35,226 nt of DNA from JBGPOS01 sp041488155 (GCA_041488155.1 JBGPOS010000039.1:1-35226), one strand, 5' to 3'. Shown: positions 8,141 through 15,553, numbered from the stretch's first letter. Made by a program: numbers and translations. The notes: generated from the letters alone by a model not told the origin.

Positions 8141-8653
8141 TCAGAAGGGCAGGCCCTTCTTGCCCTGGACTCCCTTGAGGGCGGCGATTTCGCCCGCGTG
8201 CGCGGCAAGGTGCTGGATAATGAGGCCGGAGAGGAAGGCGGCGATCGTCTGCTTCCCCACCGGGCCGTCGATCTCGCGGTCGAGGTCGGCGTCCGAGAGC
8301 GAGGCGATGCAGTCGCTCGTAGACTTCTGGACCGCGGCCAGGTATCCGGCGAACTGGGCCAGGCCGGCGCTCACCCCGGTGGACCACTCGATGTTGGGCA
8401 TGGGCGCGGCGCTCTTGATGCCGAGCTTCTCCGCCCAGGCCCCTGACTGGTAGAGCGGAGACTGCTTGCGGATCATGCCGTTCACCATCATGTCCTCCGC
8501 GAAAAGCGAGTGCGCGTAGATGGTCGCGATCGACTCGATGTTCGCGTTGGGCAGACGCCGCCGAAAGGTGGCATCGTCGCAGTCGGCGAGAGTCATGGCG
8601 AGGATCTGGTGAGCCTGGTCGAACTGGCCCTGGATGAGTGCGCGGACGTCCAT
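8141..8653 (-). CDS. DinB-like four-helix metalloprotein
   Basis: 170 residues, all-helical, of the DinB/YfiT-like type. Likely metal ligands are His in IYAHSLFAED (about 48) and a His pair in IQHLAAHAGEI near residues 147-152. Family members include metal-dependent thiol transferases (mycothiol or bacillithiol dependent), but most are uncharacterised, so no reaction is assigned. The ATG at 8653 has GGAGG eight bases upstream. It is probably monocistronic, as the next gene upstream ends 102 bp away. A second, unrelated-looking DinB gene lies at 31432-31902. Confidence 0.8.
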   Translation of the reverse strand: MDVRALIQGQFDQAHQILAMTLADCDDATFRRRLPNANIESIATIYAHSLFAEDMMVNGMIRKQSPLYQSGAWAEKLGIKSAAPMPNIEWSTGVSAGLAQFAGYLAAVQKSTSDCIASLSDADLDREIDGPVGKQTIAAFLSGLIIQHLAAHAGEIAALKGVQGKKGLPF

Positions 8654-8691
8654 GATGTAAGCCTCCGGGTGTGGGTTCGGGGTGAAGCCGC

Positions 8692-8720
8692 ACTATACGC
8701 CGGGGTCAGAACGCGGTAAC
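8692..8720 (-). promoter_or_regulatory. Candidate promoter for the DinB gene
   Basis: On the minus strand, TATAGT (8697-8692) is a good -10-like hexamer about 40 bp before the ATG. A poor -35-like GTTACC lies 17 bp upstream. Support is by inspection only. Confidence 0.25.
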
Positions 8721-8755
8721 GGCGACCGGCCTGTAGCTGCGATCACTCTCTTGGT

Positions 8756-9133
8756 TCAGCTTCGTCGGGCCAGAGCGAGTGTACCGGCCTCCGTTAGGCC
8801 GAGCAGGCTGACCGCCGTCTCCAGGGCAGCGTGAGTCTCCTCAACCGCGGGATCCGCGAGCCGATACCGGCAGCGTTCGGAGAGTGCTCGAAGAAAGAAA
8901 TAGCGTTCGTGCAGGACTGGTGCATGCACCCGCATCCACCAGTCGTCCCAGGCATGGGACGAAGGGCGAATTTTCGGTGGGGCGGACGAATTCTCGAACT
9001 GTGCTGCGTGACGGATACAATGGATAACGGCGTAGAAGGCCATCGTGCAGGCCCACTGCCTCGCGTCTTGCGAGAGCGTGCCCTGTCGGCTGGCACGAGC
9101 AAGATTCATCGAGGCCTGTTCAAGGTGGTTCAA
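8756..9133 (-). CDS. HEPN-like small helical protein (125 aa)
   Basis: 125 residues from TTG at 9133; an in-frame ATG at 9109 would shorten it by 8. The pattern is NHLEQASMNLA at the N-terminus, FYAVIHCIRHAAQ at 33-45, then a conserved-looking His60 and ALSERCRYRLADP (83-95). This resembles the widespread 'FYAALH...ARY' group of HEPN-fold proteins. It lacks an obvious RxxxxH ribonuclease motif, so toxin activity is not claimed. It follows 9157-9528 on the same strand with a 23-bp gap, so the two are probably one operon. The assignment to the HEPN superfamily is from pattern memory and is moderate. Confidence 0.6.
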   Translation of the reverse strand: MNHLEQASMNLARASRQGTLSQDARQWACTMAFYAVIHCIRHAAQFENSSAPPKIRPSSHAWDDWWMRVHAPVLHERYFFLRALSERCRYRLADPAVEETHAALETAVSLLGLTEAGTLALARRS

Positions 9134-9156
9134 GCTTGTGCCAAGCGGATCGCGGG

Positions 9157-9528
9157 CTAGAGGAGCCGCTCGAACGACGGGTGCTCGGGTGAACGCTCGC
9201 CGTAGTCGAGGTCGGACAAATAGAAGACGAACGGCCCGGTGCCCCCCAACGCCATCGCGGCCTGCTGAGCCGCGACCTCGGCTCGAGCTACCGGCCCCAA
9301 GCGGGCCACGACTCCACCCGCATGGACCTCGGTGTAGACCCTGACGCAGGCGCCGTGTTCCACCAGCACCGACGCTATCGAAAGCACGCCCGGCTGTTCG
9401 ACCTGCCGGAGTGCCTCGACGTAGGCTCGCAGCCCGGCGACGGTGGCCCTCGCCTCGATCTCGGGGGCCGGTTGCTTCATCGGCCGGGCCACGGAGGTCT
9501 TGTTCCTGGAGGCTGTCTTCGATGGCAT
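9157..9528 (-). CDS. Hypothetical protein, partner of the HEPN-like gene (123 aa)
   Basis: The start is chosen at ATG 9528 because AAGGAG lies seven bases upstream; the frame continues to 9591 but with Arg-rich, unlikely sequence. The first ~25 residues are basic and flexible (MPSKTASRNKTSVARPMK). The rest looks like an alpha/beta fold: a helix TVAGLRAYVEALRQV, strands VLSIASVLVEHGACVRVYTEVH, a helix RAEVAAQQAAMAL, and a C-terminal strand FVFYLSDLDYG. No family recognised. It could be an antitoxin or regulator for the downstream HEPN-like protein, but it is not a nucleotidyltransferase (MNT) partner. Confidence 0.6.
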   Translation of the reverse strand: MPSKTASRNKTSVARPMKQPAPEIEARATVAGLRAYVEALRQVEQPGVLSIASVLVEHGACVRVYTEVHAGGVVARLGPVARAEVAAQQAAMALGGTGPFVFYLSDLDYGERSPEHPSFERLL

Positions 9529-9610
9529 TCCCGCTCCTTCTCGCCGAGCTAGAACCGTAGCGGCGAGCCTGATGTTACCCCTTGCACGCATCTGCCGTTG
9601 GCGGTTCGCA

Positions 9611-9641
9611 AGAGCCCCGACAGCCGTTCAGGAGGGGCTCT
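9611..9641. terminator. Possible hairpin at the 3' end of the CoA-transferase gene
   Basis: AGAGCCCC (9611-9618) and GGGGCTCT (9634-9641) form an 8-bp perfect stem around a 15-nt loop that includes the stop codon of the minus-strand gene. No T-run follows on the minus strand, so it is at best an atypical terminator. Confidence 0.3.
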
Positions 9642-11940
9642 GCCCCAGGACGCCCGATGCCAGCAGCTCCTCGACGCGCGCCGAATCGATGCCGAGTTCT
9701 TCCAGGACCTCCACGCTGTGCTCGCCGAGGAGCGGTGACCGGCGAGTGAAGCCGCCCGGCGTGCGGTCGAAGTCCGCGTAGCTGCGGACGCCCGTGATCC
9801 GGCCGAACTGCGGGTGGTCGTAGTCTTCGAGGAACCGGTTGGCCGCCAGCCAGGGCTGCTCGAACAGCTCTTCGACCCGCGTCACCGGGGCGGCCGGCAC
9901 CCCGTGCGTGCCGAGGCGGTCGAGGGCTTCGTCCCGCTCAAGGCCGACGAGCGAGGCCGCTATCAACGCCGCCAACGGGCTACCGACCGACTCCTGCAGC
10001 GCCCGCTCCGCCACGTAGCGCCCCGCCCACTCGGTGTGGCCGAGGGCCACGCAGAGGTAATGGAACTGCTCCGGCTTCGAACAGGAAATGGCAATCCAGC
10101 CGTCCTCGCAGGGGTAGAATCGCTGGAAGGCGCCCGTCCCGAGGCAGTCGCGACCTCCCGGGGGATTCGCCGGACGCCCCTCGTACGACGTCAGTTCGCC
10201 TGACTGGCAGATGACGCTCTGGTTCGCCAGGGAGGTGAGTACCTCCTGCCCTTCGCCCGTCCGTTCTCGGGCCAGCAGCGCCCCGATGATCCCGAACGCC
10301 GCCATCATCGCGCTCGCCGTGTCGTTCACCGGCACCTGGTAGAAGACCGGTTCGTCGTCGCCGCCCTGCGAAGCCATCATCCCGCTCTGCGCCTGCACCA
10401 GCGGGTCGAAGCCGGGGTCCGCGGCCAGCGGCCCCTCCGGCCCGTAGCCGGTGACGGAACACGAGATGATCCGCGGGTTTACCGCCTTCAAGGCGGCGTA
10501 TTCAATCCCCAGCCGCTCCCGCACCCCCAGCCGGTAGTTGTCGAGGACCACGTCGGACTGGCGGACCATGTCCAGGAACAGCTCGCGCCCGGCCGCCTGC
10601 TTCAGGTCGAGGCTGACGCTGCGTTTGCCCCGGTTGTAGCTGACGAAGCCAAGTCCGTACGGACGGAACGGGTCTCCTTCCGGCGGTTCGACCTTCACGA
10701 TGTCGGCGCCGAAGTTGGCCATCACCGTGCCCGCGTAGGTGCCCGCGATGACCGCCCCCAGGTCCAGCACGCGGATGCCGGCGAGCGGCCCACCTCCGTC
10801 CTGCGCCTGGGCGGGACGGTCGGGGACGGCCGGAGTGTGGGGAGGGAGGTCTTCGAACTTCACCGGCTGAAGGAGGTGACGAACCGCGCCCGGCGTCGCG
10901 CTGAGCTTGAGCGGCACGCCCGGCAGGTCGACCCGCCCCAGCTGCGGATGATCCAGGCTGACGCGCATCTCGTTCGCCGCGACCGTCGGGCCCGCGAACC
11001 ACTCTTCGCACCGAGAGACCGGCCCGCAGGGAGCGCCGTTCGCCTTGAGGATCCGCAGCCACTCGTCGCGCGGCTTCTCTGCGAATCGGGCGTCGAGCCG
11101 CGCCACCGCGATGGCATTCCCCGGCGGCCGCAGCAGGTTCATGAACTCGCCATCGATGCCCGGCTCCGCGATGAGTTCGAGGAGGTCCGTGGCCTCGAGC
11201 GCCTTCAGGAAGAACTGCGCGAACAGCGTGCCGAGGAAGAACCACTGGCCATCGGCCGCCTGGTAGAGACGGTAGTTCGGGACGCCACCCCGCGGGTGGC
11301 CTCCCCCGAGGCGGAACATCTCTTCGGCCTTGATCGCCCCGCCGGTCTCCACCGACGCGACGGCGTGCAGCCCGCTCACCGTGATCGCCTGGCCGAGCCC
11401 GCTCCTCGATCGTTCGCAGAGGGCGGCGCCAATCGCTCCCGCCGCGATGATCGCGTGCGCGTAGGCGACCTGCGGCGTGACCAGGTGCACCGGCTGGTCC
11501 GCATAGCTGAACTGGAGCTGGGCGACCCCACTGACCGCCGTCAGCAGGTCGTGGTCCGGCGGCAGTTGGCTCCAGCGGCCACTCACAGCGTAGGGCGGGA
11601 GCCACGCGTGGAGGAGCGCCGGGTTTGCGGCCAGGACGGTGGTCGATTCGAGCCCCAGGCGGTCGAGCTCGCCCGGCAGGGCATCGAAGACGGCCACGTC
11701 GGCCGTCGCCAGCAGCTCCCGAGCGTGTCGCAACCCCTCGTACCGCTGCAGGTCGAGGGTGATCCTCTGCTTGTTGCGGTTCCAGCAGAGGTAGCCCGGG
11801 TGGCCCCGCATGCGGTCCCCGGCGGGAGCCTCGACCTTGATGACCTCCGCTTCGAAGTCAGCGAGGAGCATGCACGCCATCGGGCCCGCGATGCCCTGCG
11901 TGAAGTCGAGTACACGGAGCCCTGCGAACGCGCCCGGCAT
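9628..11940 (-). CDS. Tandem-fused CaiB/BaiF-type (family III) CoA-transferase
   Basis: 770 residues made of two family III CoA-transferase units: 1-370 (starts LRVLDFTQGIAGPMACMLLA) and 385-770 (starts IRVLDLGAVIAGTYAGTVMA). Family III enzymes move CoA between carboxylic acids through an aspartyl-CoA thioester. The catalytic Asp is present in the second unit (Asp540 in VPVNDTASAMMAA, followed by ARERTGEGQ). In the first unit the aligned position is Gln157 (VTPQVAYAHAII, followed by CERSRSGLGQ), so that half is probably inactive and structural. Family III enzymes normally work as interlocked dimers; the fusion would make an asymmetric pseudo-dimer. The substrate is unknown. The gene appears to stand alone. 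Confidence 0.9.
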   Translation of the reverse strand: MPGAFAGLRVLDFTQGIAGPMACMLLADFEAEVIKVEAPAGDRMRGHPGYLCWNRNKQRITLDLQRYEGLRHARELLATADVAVFDALPGELDRLGLESTTVLAANPALLHAWLPPYAVSGRWSQLPPDHDLLTAVSGVAQLQFSYADQPVHLVTPQVAYAHAIIAAGAIGAALCERSRSGLGQAITVSGLHAVASVETGGAIKAEEMFRLGGGHPRGGVPNYRLYQAADGQWFFLGTLFAQFFLKALEATDLLELIAEPGIDGEFMNLLRPPGNAIAVARLDARFAEKPRDEWLRILKANGAPCGPVSRCEEWFAGPTVAANEMRVSLDHPQLGRVDLPGVPLKLSATPGAVRHLLQPVKFEDLPPHTPAVPDRPAQAQDGGGPLAGIRVLDLGAVIAGTYAGTVMANFGADIVKVEPPEGDPFRPYGLGFVSYNRGKRSVSLDLKQAAGRELFLDMVRQSDVVLDNYRLGVRERLGIEYAALKAVNPRIISCSVTGYGPEGPLAADPGFDPLVQAQSGMMASQGGDDEPVFYQVPVNDTASAMMAAFGIIGALLARERTGEGQEVLTSLANQSVICQSGELTSYEGRPANPPGGRDCLGTGAFQRFYPCEDGWIAISCSKPEQFHYLCVALGHTEWAGRYVAERALQESVGSPLAALIAASLVGLERDEALDRLGTHGVPAAPVTRVEELFEQPWLAANRFLEDYDHPQFGRITGVRSYADFDRTPGGFTRRSPLLGEHSVEVLEELGIDSARVEELLASGVLGQSPS

Positions 11941-12026
11941 GAACCCGGAGTATACGTGCCAATGAGGTAGCCGCCGCCGCCCCGGGCGGCTGCATGTCCG
12001 CCATCGCTCGACCCACGGCCGCCACA

Positions 12027-12061
12027 GGACTAAGGACTAAGAACTGAGGACTTAGGACTGA
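12027..12061. repeat. Heptamer array, GGACTAA-like x5
   Basis: Five consecutive 7-bp units (GGACTAA, GGACTAA, GAACTGA, GGACTTA, GGACTGA) between the CoA-transferase and TfoX-like genes. It lies next to an octamer array at 12103. Confidence 0.75.
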
Positions 12062-12102
12062 GGTACGTGAGGGTCGCCGCGGCGTGCCGGCGCGTCCTTA
12101 CC

Positions 12103-12150
12103 CCGATACTCCGACACTCCGATACCCCGACACTCCGATACCCCGACACC
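12103..12150. repeat. Octamer array CCGAYACY x6
   Basis: Six consecutive 8-bp units alternating CCGATACY and CCGACACY, followed at once by a CGCCC/CATTCG-rich segment (12151-12180) that recurs beside the arrays at 13675 and 21191. It lies upstream of the TfoX-N gene. Confidence 0.9.
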
Positions 12151-12227
12151 GCCCCCTCGCCCATTCGCTCATTCGCCGATTCGGCGGAAGGAAGGGGTTT
12201 ATACTTCGCACGCGGGAGGCTGGCGTA

Positions 12228-12560
12228 GTGGCGTACGACGAAGCGCTCGCGGAGCGGATCCGCGAGGCAACGGCCGGCCAGCCGGGGCTCAGCGAACGCA
12301 AGATGTTCGGCGGGCTGGCGCTCATGGTCGGAGGCAACATGTTCTGCGGCGTCGTAGGCGACAGCCTGATGGCACGGGTAGGGACTGACCGCCACCACGA
12401 GGCCCTGATGCGCCCGCACGTCCGGCCGATGGACTTCACCGGGCGCCCGATGCGCTCCATGGTCTTCGTCGGACCAGAGGGCGTCCGCGAACCCGCCGAC
12501 CTCGCAGCCTGGGTGTCCGAGACGCTTGCCTTCGCTCTGTCACTGCCCCCGAAGCGGTAG
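12228..12560 (+). CDS. TfoX N-terminal domain protein
   Basis: 110 residues from GTG at 12228 with GGGAGG at 12214-12219. The sequence YDEALAERIREATAG, then SERKMFGGLALMVGGNMFCGVVGDSLMARVG is the standard TfoX_N domain (MFGGxxFM pattern). TfoX/Sxy regulates competence in Gammaproteobacteria, but that protein also has a C-terminal domain that is absent here. Stand-alone TfoX_N proteins are common in other phyla and have no known role, so a competence function should not be assumed. The promoter region contains the repeat arrays described at 12027 and 12103. The next gene begins 61 bp downstream on the same strand. Confidence 0.88.
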   Translation: MAYDEALAERIREATAGQPGLSERKMFGGLALMVGGNMFCGVVGDSLMARVGTDRHHEALMRPHVRPMDFTGRPMRSMVFVGPEGVREPADLAAWVSETLAFALSLPPKR

Positions 12561-12621
12561 CCGCCCCTGCTCCCCCGTTCGCGTAATATGAGCGGCCAAC
12601 GAGCAAGACCGAGGGGGACCT

Positions 12622-13584
12622 GTGGCCGACATCGCACACCGCTTCATCGAGACGAACGGCATCCGGATGCACATCGCCGAAGCGGGCAAGGGGCCCCTCG
12701 TCGTGCTCTGCCACGGCTTCCCGGAATCCTGGTACTCCTGGCGGCACCAGCTCACGGCCTTGTCCGATGCCGGCTATCACGTCGTCGCACCCGACCAGCG
12801 GGGCTATGGCCAGACCGACCGGCCCGAAGCGATCGACGCCTACACCCAGCTCCACCTCGTCGGCGACATCGTCGGACTCCTCGACGCCCTCGGCGAAGAG
12901 ACCGCCGTCATCGCCGGGCACGACTGGGGGGCACCGGTGGCCTGGAACTCCGCCCTGTTGCGCCCCGACCGCTTCCGCGCTGTCGTCGGGCTCAGCGTCC
13001 CCAACTCCGGGAGAGGGAACGTCAGGCCGACCGAAGCCTTCAAGACCGCCTTCGGCGACAACTTCTTCTACATCCTCTACTTCCAGACGCCCGGCGTGGC
13101 GGAGCACGAGCTGCGCAAGGACGTGCGCACGGCCGTGCGGAAGTTCCTCTACTCTGCTTCCGGAGATTCGCCCGACACCTTCCGGCAGCCTCGCCCGAAG
13201 ACCATCGGCTTCCTCGACCAGATGGTCGAGCCCAAGGCGCTACCCCCGTGGCTGACGGAAGCCGACGTCGACTTCTACACTGCCGAGTTCGAACGCACTG
13301 GCTTCCGCGGCGGCCTGAACTGGTACCGGAACATGGACCGCACCTGGGAGCTGATGGGGCCCTGGGCCGGCGCGAAAATCACGGTTCCGGCGCTCTTCAT
13401 CGCCGGCGAGCGCGACGGCGTCATCGCCATGAGCGGCGGCAAGGACGCCGTCATGGCGAACCTCAAGCGAACCGTCCCCAACCTCAAAGACGCCATCCTC
13501 CTCCCCGGCTGCGGCCACTGGACCCAGCAGGAGCGCCCTGCCGAAGTGAGCGCCGCCATGATCGCCTTCCTCAAAGGTCTCTAG
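12622..13584 (+). CDS. Alpha/beta-hydrolase, soluble epoxide hydrolase type
   Basis: 320 residues from GTG at 12622, preceded by GAGGGGG. The oxyanion motif HGFPESWYSWR is at 31-41. The nucleophile Asp101 sits in GHDWGA. Two lid tyrosines that would open the epoxide are likely Tyr153 (ILYFQ) and Tyr235 (NWYRN). Asp265 (GERDG) and His299 (GCGHW) complete the triad. This set is diagnostic of epoxide hydrolases rather than esterases, and favours epoxide hydrolysis over haloalkane dehalogenation. There is no signal peptide. The physiological substrate is unknown. Confidence 0.9.
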   Translation: MADIAHRFIETNGIRMHIAEAGKGPLVVLCHGFPESWYSWRHQLTALSDAGYHVVAPDQRGYGQTDRPEAIDAYTQLHLVGDIVGLLDALGEETAVIAGHDWGAPVAWNSALLRPDRFRAVVGLSVPNSGRGNVRPTEAFKTAFGDNFFYILYFQTPGVAEHELRKDVRTAVRKFLYSASGDSPDTFRQPRPKTIGFLDQMVEPKALPPWLTEADVDFYTAEFERTGFRGGLNWYRNMDRTWELMGPWAGAKITVPALFIAGERDGVIAMSGGKDAVMANLKRTVPNLKDAILLPGCGHWTQQERPAEVSAAMIAFLKGL

Positions 13585-13674
13585 GAAGAGGTGCCCGAAC
13601 ACAGAGAAAAGGCAGCGGTCGCCCCGTCGCCCCGTCGCCCATTCGCCCGCTCGAGGGGTTCCCGGCCCACTTCG

Positions 13675-13706
13675 CCGATACGCCGACACTCCGACACACC
13701 GACACG
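13675..13706. repeat. Octamer array CCGAYACN x4
   Basis: Four consecutive units (CCGATACG, CCGACACT, CCGACACA, CCGACACG) immediately upstream of the GNAT gene. They are preceded by a CGCCCCGT/CGCCCATTCG segment (13619-13650) like that beside the 12103 array. Confidence 0.85.
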
Positions 13707-13721
13707 ACGCGGAGCGGGGTG

Positions 13722-14543
13722 GTGGTGACGGTCCGCGACATCGAGCCGGGCGATGCCGCCGCGGCGAGCGCCATCCTGAGGCAGGCCTTCGCCGGCGAGG
13801 AGATCGGCCGGATCGACGCTGCCGGGGTCGAGTTGCTTACCCAGACCGGCCACGCCCTCCTCGTCGCTGAGCGCGACGGGGAGGTCTGCGGGGTGGTGCG
13901 GATGCGCGACGAGGACGGGATCGCCTGGTTCGACCTGCTCGCCTCGAACGTGGCAGGGGCCGGGAGGGCGCTGGTCCGGGCTGTGGAGATACGGGCGCAG
14001 GACAGCGGCCTACGGCTCGTGCGCCTGAAGGCCCCTGAGCGCCGCCGGCTCCAGGAACGGTTCATGCGCTGGGGCTACCTCCCCATTGCGCGCGACGGCG
14101 AGACCCTTGTGATGGAGAAACGCCTCCCCCTGCTGACCGTCCGCGAACAGCGCCGCGACGACGCCGAGGCGATCGGCCAGCTGGCCGCCATCGACCCCTG
14201 GCCGCTCGCCCAGGAGGCCCGTCCCGGCTGGTTCGTCCTGGCCGACGGCGAACGGGTCGTGGGCGTGGTCTGGGTGCGGGACGCCGCCGCGGGGGTCGCC
14301 TCGATCTCGGAGCCGGCCCTGGCCGATGAGTACCGCGGCCGGAGCCTCGAACTCTGGATGATTGAACGGGCGACCGTCTACGCCGAGACCCGCGGTTTCC
14401 ATACCGCCGAGCTCCCCGCCTCGCCTCAACTCGACGTCCGGAGGCGGGACCTCGAGGATCGCCGCTGGTTCCCGGAGGGCCGCGTCTACCGAAAATCGCT
14501 CGGCGACCGCCTCTCGGGCGGAGCGATGAGCGATGAGCGATGA
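13722..14543 (+). CDS. Double GNAT-like acetyltransferase
   Basis: About 273 residues; one of three consecutive GTG codons (13719, 13722, 13725) is the start, and 13722 has the best spacing to GGAG at 13711-13714. Two GNAT-like halves can be seen. The first (about 1-130) runs TVRDIEPGDAAAASAILRQ to HALLVAERDGEVCGVVRM. The second (about 135-260) begins LTVREQRRDDAEAIGQLA and has WFVLADGERVVGVVWVRD. The (R/Q)xxGx(G/A) acetyl-CoA loop is weak in both, so activity is uncertain. The last residues, GGAMSDER, and the stop are encoded by the first three units of the GCGATGA heptamer array, so the natural C-terminus has probably been replaced or extended by repeat expansion. Confidence 0.7.
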   Translation: MVTVRDIEPGDAAAASAILRQAFAGEEIGRIDAAGVELLTQTGHALLVAERDGEVCGVVRMRDEDGIAWFDLLASNVAGAGRALVRAVEIRAQDSGLRLVRLKAPERRRLQERFMRWGYLPIARDGETLVMEKRLPLLTVREQRRDDAEAIGQLAAIDPWPLAQEARPGWFVLADGERVVGVVWVRDAAAGVASISEPALADEYRGRSLELWMIERATVYAETRGFHTAELPASPQLDVRRRDLEDRRWFPEGRVYRKSLGDRLSGGAMSDER

Positions 14544-14578
14544 GCGATGAGCGATGAGCGATGAGCGATGAGCGATGA
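14523..14578. repeat. Heptamer array GCGATGA x8
   Basis: Eight perfect 7-bp units. The stop codon of the upstream GNAT gene is the last three bases of the third unit (14541-14543). Because the unit is not a multiple of three, a change in copy number would move the frame. A shorter degenerate version occurs at 20093-20113. Confidence 0.95.
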
Positions 14579-14580
14579 GG

Positions 14581-14665
14581 CCCTCACCCTGACCCTCTCC
14601 CGTAGCGCGGGAGAGGGAACTTGCCCTCACCCCTGCCCTCTCCCGCCGGCGGGAGAGGGAACTTG
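14581..14665. repeat. Two tandem CCCTCTCCC / GGGAGAGGG hairpin units
   Basis: Unit 1 is 14581-14623 and unit 2 is 14624-14665. Each reads CCCTCACCC, then CCCTCTCCCG, a short loop, CGGGAGAGGG, then AACTTG. The stems are 9-10 bp and GC-rich. A third, inverted copy is at 21303-21338. They resemble REP/BIME-type intergenic palindromes. Confidence 0.85.
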
Positions 14666-14717
14666 CCTCGAAGCCGGGAGGTTGGCTGGCCGGTTTGTGT
14701 GAAACAAAAACGGTGCG

Positions 14718-14743
14718 TTGAACGCGTCTTCGGACGCGTTCAA
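14718..14743. repeat. Hairpin with 11-bp stem and TTCG tetraloop
   Basis: TTGAACGCGTC (14718-14728), TTCG, GACGCGTTCAA (14733-14743): a perfect inverted repeat closed by C(TTCG)G, the most stable RNA tetraloop class. It follows a segment (14695-14723) that recurs at 15700-15726 without the hairpin. Confidence 0.8.
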
Positions 14744-14974
14744 GCCGTTGGAGAGGGGGCGTGTTCGCCAGGTGGAGGGGTGGGGGCGAAGCCGCAGAGG
14801 GGGGCGTGATCTGGGGAGCAGGTGGCACCGTCGCAGGCGATGTCGCCGCAGCGTTTGCCGGAGGTGTCGCCGTGGGGGCGGAGGTGCGGCATGGGGGAAG
14901 GGTGTCATGGCCGGCGGCGAGGGCGAAGGGGCCAGTGGCAGGGGGAAGCTTCTTTGCTCGCTCATCGCTGGACT

Positions 14975-15058
14975 TGTTCCAACACACCTCCGCCCCGCTG
15001 CGCCTCATTCGCCGCCCTGGCCTTCGCTGCGCGACGGCCACCCTCCGGGCCGGGCTCC
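14975..15058. repeat. 84-bp dispersed repeat, copy 1
   Basis: Runs from TGTTCCAACACACCTCC to GGCCGGGCTCC. Copy 2 (15596-15679) differs at five positions by my alignment. Copy 3 is inverted at 19997-20077 and more diverged. Confidence 0.9.
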
Positions 15059-15185
15059 ACAGAGGGCCGCGGCACGCGCCCCGGTAGCCGCGGCCCTCTG
15101 TGGCCGCTGGAGAATGCTCGATCGTCCGAACGAAGACCGCTGCCGCGAACGCTGAGTGACGGCCCCGTGCTGATCGGCCTTCGGG

Positions 15186-15443
15186 TCAGCCCGCGAGGAT
15201 CTTGACTGGCACGCCGCTGGTGGTGATGAGCTCGTCGACGAGCCGCTTTTCCGGGCCGAGCCCCGCGAGGTCCACGCCTCCGCTAACGTCGATGAACTCA
15301 ATGCCAACAATGGTCCCGTCCTCGGCGTCGGCCAGGCGATGATCGTCGAGCGGCCTCGTCTCACGAACGCTGGCGTGCTGGAGGGCGACGTAGAGGGCGT
15401 CTGCTTCCCCGTCGTATTCCAGCATTGGGCGTTTCTTCTTCAT
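15186..15443 (-). CDS. DUF2283 family protein
   Basis: 85 residues from ATG at 15443. The pattern LEYDGEADALYVAL at the N-terminus, a central acidic turn, then DGTIVGIEFIDVSGG is the DUF2283 signature. These small proteins are commonly encoded with a DUF4258 protein and are suspected to form toxin-antitoxin-like pairs, although this is unproven. The start overlaps the TGA of an upstream coding remnant (ATGA), exactly the coupling expected for such a pair. A Shine-Dalgarno-like GGAG lies about 9 bases upstream. It appears intact. Confidence 0.85.
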   Translation of the reverse strand: MKKKRPMLEYDGEADALYVALQHASVRETRPLDDHRLADAEDGTIVGIEFIDVSGGVDLAGLGPEKRLVDELITTSGVPVKILAG

Positions 15444-15553
15444 AGCGTCAGCTCCGGTCTCTCCCAGGCTACGGCCTTGACTTTCGGGGGATGGGAGTCG
15501 CGCTCCACATAGATTCGAAGTCGCCGATCGCCAATGTACCCGATCAGGAAATC
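15440..15553 (-). pseudogene. C-terminal remnant of a DUF4258-like gene
   Basis: In the frame that ends at TGA 15442-15440, about 37 residues read like a DUF4258 tail: FLIGYIGDRRLRIYVERDS, then PPKVKAVAWE. Upstream the frame becomes Ala/Arg-rich sequence and then enters the 84-bp repeat copy at 15596, with no domain start or initiation codon. The most economical reading is a truncated first gene of a DUF4258-DUF2283 pair, possibly cut by the repeat. The identification rests on a short segment. Confidence 0.4.

Larger units (their letters stand above)
14544..15185. other. Repeat-rich intergenic region without a convincing gene
   Basis: 642 bp between the GNAT gene and the DUF2283 gene. It holds the rest of the heptamer array, two CCCTCTCCC/GGGAGAGGG hairpin units, a UUCG-capped hairpin, a very GC-rich 200-bp stretch (14760-14965), one 84-bp dispersed repeat and a half copy of the GGTAGCCGCGGC palindrome. 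Open frames exist in all directions but are low-complexity Pro/Arg/Gly and look like shadows. Confidence 0.8.

Noticed and set aside
10837..11970. 377-codon plus-strand frame antisense to the CoA-transferase
   Set aside because: Low-complexity Arg/Glu/Val composition, the usual antisense shadow of a GC-rich gene; the minus-strand gene has full family support.
12103..12150. Octamer array considered as a CRISPR array
   Set aside because: Units are 8 bp with no spacers and no cas genes are present.
12588..13718. Upstream part of a very long plus-strand frame (12588-14543)
   Set aside because: It overlaps the epoxide hydrolase gene in another frame and is Arg/Pro/His-rich; only the part from 13722 on is protein-like, so it is a shadow in high-GC DNA.
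14627..14965. Proline-rich 112-codon minus-strand frame
   Set aside because: It lies wholly in repeat modules and GC-rich low-complexity DNA; the translation is composition-driven and has no folded segment.
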